A stretch of 6,339 bases of DNA from Verrucomicrobiota bacterium. Lineage in GTDB: Bacteria; Verrucomicrobiota; Verrucomicrobiia; Limisphaerales; JAFMIX01. The notes under the pieces were generated by a model. It was not told where the DNA came from. It did not search any database and saw only the letters and a program-made list of their open reading frames with translations. This document shows, piece by piece, positions 1-4,495 of this stretch (positions are counted from its first letter, which is position 1; every line of letters begins with the position of its first letter). The DNA is taken from contig JAPLTZ010000004.1 in the NCBI GenBank assembly GCA_026397895.1, positions 8,754-15,092 of the forward strand, in the 5' to 3' direction. Both the position numbers and the translations under genes were made by a program.

Positions 1-1218
1 GTTGCAAAAGACGTGGACGGCGTAATCCTGCCGCAGCCAGCGGTGGAGCTGCGCAAAGAATTCCCGCCGCTGTGCCTCGGCGATCTGCGGCTCGGGCGCG
101 CGCTCGGCGAGCGGGCGAAAGGCGTCGAGCGAATTAAAGATTGGAGCGCCGATCTCCTGATCGGCTCGCTGGTTTTCAGGACGGACGCTGATTGCCGAAC
201 AGGAGTTCGGCGCTCCATCCGCCTCGTCCAACTCCACCGAGGTGAAACCGCGCCGGTGCAACTCCACCAGAAAATCCGGCCACGCGATGAAGAACGGATC
301 GTCGGCGGGAATCTGCTGTGCGTAGGACTCGGCGTGAACGGCGAGTGCCTCCGGCTCGCACAGCAGGAAGATGGTTTCGCGCGGCAGATAGTCTAGCAAG
401 GTGGCAAGTGACAAGTGACGGGTGACAAGATTCTCGTCGTGTGCATTCGGGTTGGCCTCTTGCCACTTGTCACCCGTCACCTGCCACCGCTTCAGGATTC
501 CCAGCTCGCCCGCCGGCGGCAGCGTGACGCTAGTGATTTCGCCGCGCGAAACCTGCGTGAGCGGGTCGAACTCGCGCAGCGACTCCAGCTCATCGCCGAA
601 AAATTCCAGCCGCACCGGCCACGGACTCGTCGGCGGGAAGACGTCCACGATGCCGCCGCGCAAGGCAATCTCGCCTTTCTGCGAAACCTGCGCCTCGGAC
701 TCGTAGCCTTGTTCCTCCAACCACTCGATGAGGTCGAGTGGGGCAATCTTGCCGCCGCGTTCGAACGTGCGCGTGCGGCTCTGGATTTCCTCGGGCGGGA
801 AAGTTTTTTGCAGCAGCGCGGCGATGCTGGCCAACACAATTTGAGATTTGGGATTTGAAATTCCAGCCGGCTGCGCCAGCGCGACGAGCGTTTGCAGGCG
901 TTCGCTGATGACGTCGGCGTGCGGGAGCTTGCCTTCGTGCGGCAGGATTTCCCAAGCCGGATAAAACTGCGGTGATGCGCCCAACCACGTCTCCAAATCC
1001 TGCTGAAAAACAACTGGGCGTCGCGGAAAAAGTTGTTGCACCAGCGCGGCGAAAAACGGCTGAGCGGACGGGCAGATTCCGGCACAAGACAATGCGCCGC
1101 CCTGCTCCAGTCGCCGGGCAAGGGATTGCACGGCGGGAGCTTTCGAGATGTCAGCGAGCAATTTGCCTGTCGCTGACGCTGTGGCGCTGGGCGGCAAGCG
1201 GGGAAGTTCTAACAGCAA
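1..1218 (-). CDS. mfd: Transcription-repair coupling factor Mfd, N-terminal part (runs off left edge)
   Basis: Mfd displaces RNA polymerase stalled at DNA lesions and recruits UvrA for nucleotide excision repair. The frame is open from the stop of the upstream gene to base 1, giving about 406 residues of a protein usually near 1,150. The UvrB-homology module is clear: PAWEILPHEGKLPHADVISE (D1a), then GEIALRGGIVDVFPPTSPWP and VRLEFFGDELESLREFD around residues 182-218 (D2, the UvrA-binding part), then LPPAGELGILKR. The translocase motor lies outside the window. No ATG occurs near the 5' end of this frame. I chose TTG at 1218, giving (M)LLELPRLPPS, but no Shine-Dalgarno site supports it, and TTG 1197, TTG 1161 or GTG 1131 remain possible. 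The gene lies 18 bases after the glycosyltransferase gene in the same frame, so it is probably co-transcribed. Three repeat-derived peptides interrupt it (residues about 118-127, 244-274, 335-359), and D1a seems about 11 residues short after PVV (68-70). Identity is near certain; the start is not. Confidence 0.95.
   Translation of the reverse strand, partial: MLLELPRLPPSATASATGKLLADISKAPAVQSLARRLEQGGALSCAGICPSAQPFFAALVQQLFPRRPVVFQQDLETWLGASPQFYPAWEILPHEGKLPHADVISERLQTLVALAQPAGISNPKSQIVLASIAALLQKTFPPEEIQSRTRTFERGGKIAPLDLIEWLEEQGYESEAQVSQKGEIALRGGIVDVFPPTSPWPVRLEFFGDELESLREFDPLTQVSRGEITSVTLPPAGELGILKRWQVTGDKWQEANPNAHDENLVTRHLSLATLLDYLPRETIFLLCEPEALAVHAESYAQQIPADDPFFIAWPDFLVELHRRGFTSVELDEADGAPNSCSAISVRPENQRADQEIGAPIFNSLDAFRPLAERAPEPQIAEAQRREFFAQLHRWLRQDYAVHVFCN
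142..217. repeat. REP-like inverted doublet inside mfd
   Basis: Two 24-base arms (142-165 and 194-217) are reverse complements except at two positions, with a 28-base spacer. Each arm is also a hairpin on its own: head GGAG, then a perfect 7-base-pair stem with loop TCCT (GCCGATC/GATCGGC at left; on the minus strand GCCGAAC/GTTCGGC at right). The two differences between arms sit opposite each other in the stem, so both hairpins stay fully paired. A GGAG head followed by a hairpin, in inverted pairs, is the architecture of REP/BIME elements moved by RAYT (TnpA-REP) transposases. The element is translated as mfd residues about 335-359, directly after SVELDEAD. Confidence 0.8.
400..488. repeat. 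Inverted pair of heptamer arrays inside mfd
   Basis: The left arm (400-429) is a head G followed by four 7-base units of consensus GTGRCRR (GTGGCAA, GTGACAA, GTGACGG, GTGACAA). The right arm (459-488) is its inverse, again four such units on the minus strand. The arms agree at 24 of 30 positions and every mismatch is an A/G difference. The 29-base spacer is unrelated. As 7 is not a multiple of 3, each unit is read in a new frame; the tract is nonetheless open and yields the Mfd peptide VTGDKWQEANPN followed by AHDENLVTRHLS, between ELGILKR and LATLLDYLP. Confidence 0.85.
839..866. repeat. AT-rich heptamer tract inside mfd
   Basis: Three consecutive 7-base units of pattern TTTGRRA (TTTGAGA, TTTGGGA, TTTGAAA) form an AT-rich island in a gene otherwise near 60% GC. 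On the coding strand it gives the Mfd peptide GISNPKSQI at residues about 118-127, between the RLQTLVALAQPA helix and VLASIAALLQK. I recall similar ISN-x-KSQ peptides from repeats scattered in verrucomicrobial genomes, unverified here. Confidence 0.65.
1150..1177. other. Small inverted repeat near the 5' end of mfd
   Basis: GTCAGCGA at 1150-1157 pairs perfectly with TCGCTGAC at 1170-1177 across a 12-base loop that contains GCAA/TTGC complementarity. It covers codons about 14-23 of mfd counted from the TTG at 1218, or overlaps the start if the TTG at 1161 is used. It could be chance, a decayed repeat, or an mRNA structure affecting initiation. Confidence 0.35.
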
Positions 1219-1236
1219 ACGGATGCTGGAACAAAG

Positions 1237-2943
1237 CTATTTGCCCGACAGCTTGTCTGGAATGGCATCTTCAGCGATGAACAGGCACAGGTCTTCGTTG
1301 GGGTTCACCGCGCCGAGCTCCGGGAGCTTGACCTGCTCGAACAGGCGCGCGTGCTGCCGGAGAAAATGCGCCGTCTGCCCCGCCCAGGTGATGGCGTAGG
1401 GCATGTCCGACCAGCCGGAATATTTCAGCGGCGGCGGCGGGAGCGGCGTGGGCGGCTTCGCGGACGGCGCGGGGATTTCCATCCAGCCGACGACCCACAC
1501 GCGCTTGCCGGCGCGGAGCGTGGCGGAAATTTTTTCCAGCACCGGCGCGATGGCATCGGGGTTTTTCATCTGCTCGTGGATAAGGTCGTAGCGGTGGCCG
1601 GAGTGGTCGGCGAGCGGCGGCAGCGTCGTCCACGGCGCGGTGGATTTGAAATAGCGCTCGAACCCGATGCCGCAATACCACGGCGTGACGACGACGTAAT
1701 CCCCCGGCGCGGCCACAGCGGCGAGGCGTTGCGCGAGGACGTCCACGTTCGTGAGGCGGAAATTCACGTCGCGCCACGCGAATGCTGTCGCCGCGAGCGC
1801 CGTCGCCAGCACCAGTCCGAAACCGGCCGCACGGAAACGCTGCGGCAGCGCGGGCAGTCCGGCGTCGAAGCACACGGCGGCCAGCGCCATGAGCGGCAGG
1901 AAATACCACGGCTGCGTGGGCAACGCCGCGAACCAGAGGAAGCCGCCGAACATCACGAGCGCCGCGAGCAGCGTGATGGCGGCGAAAAGTTGGGCGTCTA
2001 TCGAATCTGCTGCGGCAAGGTAGGGCGCGTCACTCCGTGCGCGCCGGGCGGGATCGTCGGAAGCGGCGCGCACGGAGTGACGCGCCCCACCATTCTTGGT
2101 CAGAAGATAAATTCCACAACCAATCACGACCACCGCCAGCAGCGCCCACACAAAAAGGTATTGCGGCAGCGGAAATCCCAGCGCGGCGGCGAGGTTGGCG
2201 CGGATGACCTCGGGTTGGAAACCGGTGCGGAGGCTGGCCGCATTCGCTGGCACGGTGAGCAGGTTCGGCAGATATGGCAGCAGCGAAACCGCCGCGAGCA
2301 GTCCGCCGAGGAAAATTTTCAGCGCGGGCGAAAACATTTTCCGCCGCCAGCAGACGGCGAACGCACCCACGCAAATCGCGCCGACGAGGATGGCGTTCTG
2401 GTAGAGCGCCTGCACGCTCAAGATCGCCGCGAGCGCGAAGAGCGCGGTGCGCGGCCAGGTCGGTTTGTGCAGCAGCAGCCACGCGGCGGTCGCGGTCAGC
2501 ACGATTGTGAGGCTACCGAGGCCGTAGGCGCGGAGGGAATCGCCGTAGAGGATGGCGATGGAGTTGAGCGCGAACAATGCGAGGCCGACGAGCGGCGGCG
2601 CTCGGCGCGTGACCCACGCGTTGGCAAGCAGCGCGAGGACGATGCCGCAGCCGATGAGCGCGCCGAGGCAGCGCAGGCCGAAATCAGTTTTGCCGAAGCC
2701 GGCCTGCATCCAGCCGTGGACGGCGAGCGGCATCAGCACGGGAAACGAGTCGTGCGCGAAATCGGCGAGCGCGGAATGGCCGGCGAGGTTGACGAGGTTG
2801 ACCTCGTCGCGCCAGAGGCCGCCCGCGTGGTTGAGGAAACGGACATGCAGCGCGAGGGCGACGGCGGCGATGAGCAGCGCCGCAATCCACGCGGCGCGGC
2901 GCGGGGCGGAGGGATTTTCTGCGGTGGTCATCGGCGGCGACAT
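1237..2943 (-). CDS. Integral membrane glycosyltransferase-like protein (GT39/ArnT-PMT type)
   Basis: Proteins of this fold transfer a sugar from a polyprenyl-phosphate donor to lipid or protein on the outer face of the cytoplasmic membrane; donor and acceptor cannot be told here. The 568-residue product has a membrane helix at about 19-37, then the family's acidic first-loop motif WRDE at 44-47, and a further run of about ten hydrophobic segments up to residue 388, including YGDSLRAYG at 133-141, which resembles the conserved arginine/tyrosine loop of the family. Residues 390-568 form a soluble, presumably periplasmic domain with a proline-rich stretch (KPPTPLPPPP). Start: ATG 2943 is preferred; ATG 2931 (MTTAENPS) is equally plausible, and neither has a strong Shine-Dalgarno site. 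A GTG at 3039 would overlap yajQ and add a non-membrane leader, so it was rejected. A REP-like doublet is translated as residues about 285-309, in a loop between two membrane helices. mfd follows 18 bases downstream. Confidence 0.8.
   Translation of the reverse strand: MSPPMTTAENPSAPRRAAWIAALLIAAVALALHVRFLNHAGGLWRDEVNLVNLAGHSALADFAHDSFPVLMPLAVHGWMQAGFGKTDFGLRCLGALIGCGIVLALLANAWVTRRAPPLVGLALFALNSIAILYGDSLRAYGLGSLTIVLTATAAWLLLHKPTWPRTALFALAAILSVQALYQNAILVGAICVGAFAVCWRRKMFSPALKIFLGGLLAAVSLLPYLPNLLTVPANAASLRTGFQPEVIRANLAAALGFPLPQYLFVWALLAVVVIGCGIYLLTKNGGARHSVRAASDDPARRARSDAPYLAAADSIDAQLFAAITLLAALVMFGGFLWFAALPTQPWYFLPLMALAAVCFDAGLPALPQRFRAAGFGLVLATALAATAFAWRDVNFRLTNVDVLAQRLAAVAAPGDYVVVTPWYCGIGFERYFKSTAPWTTLPPLADHSGHRYDLIHEQMKNPDAIAPVLEKISATLRAGKRVWVVGWMEIPAPSAKPPTPLPPPPLKYSGWSDMPYAITWAGQTAHFLRQHARLFEQVKLPELGAVNPNEDLCLFIAEDAIPDKLSGK
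2019..2091. repeat. REP-like inverted doublet inside the glycosyltransferase gene
   Basis: Two 28-base arms (2019-2046 and 2064-2091) are reverse complements at 27 of 28 positions, with a 17-base spacer. Each arm has a head (GTAG at 2020-2023; GTGG on the minus strand at 2090-2087) and its own hairpin: GGCGCG, bulged T, CAC, loop TCC, GTG, CGCGCC. A GTAG head with an adjoining hairpin is the classical REP layout. It is translated as residues about 285-309, an Arg/Ala/Asp/Ser-rich loop between two membrane helices. Confidence 0.85.
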
Positions 2944-2969
2944 CTTGCCGGGGACGGGCGCGGCGCGAC

Positions 2970-2981
2970 AACAAATTTGTT
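2970..2981. promoter_or_regulatory. Palindrome in the divergent yajQ/glycosyltransferase spacer, possible operator
   Basis: AACAAATTTGTT is a perfect 12-base palindrome. It is flanked by CGAC on the left and TTGTCG on the right, so symmetry extends to about 22 bases (2966-2987) with a 2-base offset. It is the only AT-rich block in the 71-base divergent spacer and abuts the putative yajQ -35 region, a fitting place for a dimeric repressor. No known regulator site is recognised. Confidence 0.35.
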
Positions 2982-3008
2982 TTGTCGGGCGGGGCGAGCC
3001 GCTATGCT
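2982..3008 (+). promoter_or_regulatory. Candidate yajQ promoter, possibly giving a leaderless mRNA
   Basis: TTGTCG at 2982-2987 and TATGCT at 3003-3008 are separated by 15 bases, slightly short for a sigma70-type promoter. The -10 lies in GCTATGCT, the same octamer found before pgk. Transcription would start about 7 bases later, at or next to the ATG at 3015, leaving no leader. Confidence 0.4.
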
Positions 3009-3014
3009 GCGGGC

Positions 3015-3500
3015 ATGCCAAGCTTTGATATTGTTTCACAGGTCAACTCGATGGAAATCGAAAACGCCGTCAACCAAGCCAAGAAGGAACTGGCCAACCG
3101 CTTCGACTTCAAAGGCAGCAAATGGGAAATCATCCTGGAGAAAACCGAGATCAAACTCACCGCCGACAATGATTTCAAGGTCCGCACGCTGCATGAAATC
3201 GTCATCGGCAAGCTCGCCAAGCGCGGCATCAGCCTCAAGAGCGTGGAGCAATGCACTCCCGACGTGTCGCCGCTCGGCCATGCGCGCCAGAGCATCAAGA
3301 TCAAGAACGGCCTCGCCCAGAAAGTCGCCAAGGAGCTTACCGGCTTCATCCGCGACGGGAAATTCAAGGTGACGAACGCCATCCAGGGCGACGAGGTGCG
3401 CGTGACCGGCAAGAGCCGGGACGAATTGCAGGCGGTGATCGGGGCGTTGCAGGCGAAGGATTTTCCGGCGGCGTTGCAGTTTGTGAATTTCAGGGATTAA
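3015..3500 (+). CDS. yajQ: YajQ family nucleotide-binding protein
   Basis: YajQ proteins (UPF0234) are small cytosolic proteins with two ferredoxin-like folds. Members bind nucleotides, and a Xanthomonas homologue is a cyclic-di-GMP effector that works with a transcription factor; whether this one does so cannot be read from sequence. The 161-residue product is full length for the family. It begins MPSFDIVSQV and shows NRFDFKG at 28-34, QGDEVRVTGKSRDELQ at 124-139 and the family's C-terminal end LQFVNFRD. ATG 3015 is chosen because MPSFDIVS is the family N-terminus; an in-frame TTG at 2982 would overlap the promoter. No Shine-Dalgarno site precedes the start, and a -10-like TATGCT ends 6 bases before it, so the mRNA may be leaderless. 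The gene diverges from the membrane glycosyltransferase, and the HNH-like gene begins 3 bases after its stop. Confidence 0.97.
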   Translation: MPSFDIVSQVNSMEIENAVNQAKKELANRFDFKGSKWEIILEKTEIKLTADNDFKVRTLHEIVIGKLAKRGISLKSVEQCTPDVSPLGHARQSIKIKNGLAQKVAKELTGFIRDGKFKVTNAIQGDEVRVTGKSRDELQAVIGALQAKDFPAALQFVNFRD

Positions 3501-3503
3501 ATT

Positions 3504-4064
3504 ATGGGAAAGCCGTTAACGCTTGAAGCAGCGTTTGCCCAACTCAAAATTGATTTGCGCCCGCTGGTTGCTTTATGCGGCTACTGGTCTCCAGTTGAAG
3601 CCTTCCAAAAATTAAGAGAGGAAAATGGTTTTGGCGTATGGCATGAAAAAGTTCGACGCCATAAAGCGGGCGAGCCCGGCAAAAAGGGCAGCGTGATTGA
3701 TGGAGTAAGACATGACGACAACACTTACGCAAATACAGCAGTTAAACAAGCATGTGGCTTTGAGAAAAAACAACCTGTCGGATATGAAACGTGCCACATC
3801 TGGCCTAAATCCACTTACGATATTCGCTATCATACCTGTTTGGCCAATTTGGTTTTGTTGCCTCGGACTTTAGCCGGAATTTCAGATCACTACGAACCGT
3901 TATCTGTGGCCTTGCGTTATAGAGCATTCGAGCTTTATGGCTGGAAACCTGAGGAACAAGACGAACCAATCAAGCCAGAAGGTTATCCGCTGATTTGGTC
4001 ATCACCAGTGACTTTTACAACTTTGATACTGGATCGTATACGCCGCCGCACAAAACGAATTTGA
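3504..4064 (+). CDS. Putative HNH-type nuclease, low-GC accessory gene
   Basis: A 186-residue cytosolic protein with no signal peptide or membrane segment. I do not recognise a named family. The central segment resembles a treble-clef HNH core: ETCHIWP (H98), a hairpin-like TYDIRYH, then LANLVLLPR (N115) and SDH (H129). The sequence NLVLLPR closely matches the asparagine strand of HNH endonucleases, but the last histidine is 14 residues after N115 rather than the common 9, and no CxxC zinc knuckles are present, so activity is uncertain. The N-terminal half holds GVWHEKVRRHKAGEPGKK and a charged VRHDDN; the C-terminus is basic (RIRRRTKRI), which would suit nucleic-acid binding. GC is about 45% over the first seven full lines, against about 62% in yajQ and pgk, suggesting acquisition by transfer. 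ATG 3504 follows the yajQ stop by 3 bases with a weak AGGGA site upstream. It may be a defence or mobile-element gene, but no partner is visible. Confidence 0.6.
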   Translation: MGKPLTLEAAFAQLKIDLRPLVALCGYWSPVEAFQKLREENGFGVWHEKVRRHKAGEPGKKGSVIDGVRHDDNTYANTAVKQACGFEKKQPVGYETCHIWPKSTYDIRYHTCLANLVLLPRTLAGISDHYEPLSVALRYRAFELYGWKPEEQDEPIKPEGYPLIWSSPVTFTTLILDRIRRRTKRI

Positions 4065-4091
4065 ATCTCCACGACTAACCCCCTGCGACTG

Positions 4092-4436
4092 ATGTTCGAA
4101 CACCACAAAAGGCCGTTGCTGCCGCGCCGCGATTTCCTCGCGCGGCTGGCGCGCAGCGTGGCGATTGGAATCGGGTGCATCGCCTTCGCGCTCGGCATCG
4201 GGATTCTGGGCTACCACCAGTTCGTCAAACTTTCCTGGCTGGATGCTTTCGAGAACGCGGCGATGATTCTGTCCGGCATGGGGCCGGTTTCGCCGGTGGA
4301 ATCGGAAGCGGGCAAGCTTTTCGCCGGCTTTTACGCGCTGTTCAGCGGGTTGGCTTTCATCACCACCATGGCCGTGATTTTTGCGCCGGTGTTCCATCGG
4401 TTTCTGCACAAATTCCATCTTACAGACGACAAGTAA
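4092..4436 (+). CDS. Small two-helix membrane protein with a potassium-channel-like pore module
   Basis: A 114-residue protein with a basic N-terminus (HHKRPLLPRRDFLARLARS), a hydrophobic helix at about 22-43, an amphipathic segment WLDAFENAAMILSGMGPV at 49-66, and a second helix at about 75-100, ending in a short cytosolic tail. This order (helix, re-entrant pore-like helix, glycine-containing turn, helix) is that of KcsA-type pore modules. Where potassium channels have TVGYG, this protein has ILSGMGP, so if it is a channel relative its filter is altered and selectivity cannot be predicted. The basic N-terminus suggests that both ends are cytoplasmic. I believe similar proteins are widespread and annotated as hypothetical, but could not check. 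GC is back to the window average, unlike the preceding gene. ATG 4092 gives a natural N-terminus with no Shine-Dalgarno site. The gene ends 59 bases before pgk, which has its own promoter, so a functional link to glycolysis is not implied. Confidence 0.6.
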   Translation: MFEHHKRPLLPRRDFLARLARSVAIGIGCIAFALGIGILGYHQFVKLSWLDAFENAAMILSGMGPVSPVESEAGKLFAGFYALFSGLAFITTMAVIFAPVFHRFLHKFHLTDDK

Positions 4437-4452
4437 GTGTCGGGATTTCGTT

Positions 4453-4480
4453 TTGACTCACCGCGTTTCGTGGCTATGCT
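4453..4480 (+). promoter_or_regulatory. Promoter of pgk-tpiA
   Basis: TTGACT (4453-4458) matches the sigma70 -35 box at 5 of 6 positions and TATGCT (4475-4480) matches the -10 box at 4 of 6, with a 16-base spacer. The predicted start near 4487 gives a leader of about 9 bases before the ATG at 4496, with no room for a Shine-Dalgarno site. It lies in the 59-base gap between the small membrane protein gene and pgk. Confidence 0.65.
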
Positions 4481-4495
4481 AGCGCTTCGATTTTT

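Noticed and set aside
400..488. CRISPR array
   Set aside because: Units are 7 bases with no spacers, in inverted arms; there are no cas genes.
492..1121. Minus-strand open frame of 209 codons overlapping mfd
   Set aside because: Arg/Ser-rich shadow; the neighbouring frame reads as Mfd throughout.
2785..2802. Tandem 9-base repeat GAGGTTGAC in the glycosyltransferase gene
   Set aside because: It encodes VNLVNL directly after the WRDE motif, as expected for the family, so codon choice explains it.
2944..3039. Upstream GTG start extending the glycosyltransferase by 32 residues
   Set aside because: It would overlap yajQ on the opposite strand and its promoter; the added residues lack membrane or signal character.
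1351..3372. Very long plus-strand open frame (673 codons) opposite the glycosyltransferase gene
   Set aside because: It is rich in Arg, Gly and Glu with no domain, crosses the yajQ start in another frame, and mirrors GC-rich codon structure of the real minus-strand gene.
4427..4442. Hairpin CGACA/TGTCG at the end of the small membrane protein gene as a terminator
   Set aside because: Only 5 base pairs, overlaps the stop codon and has no T-run directly after it.
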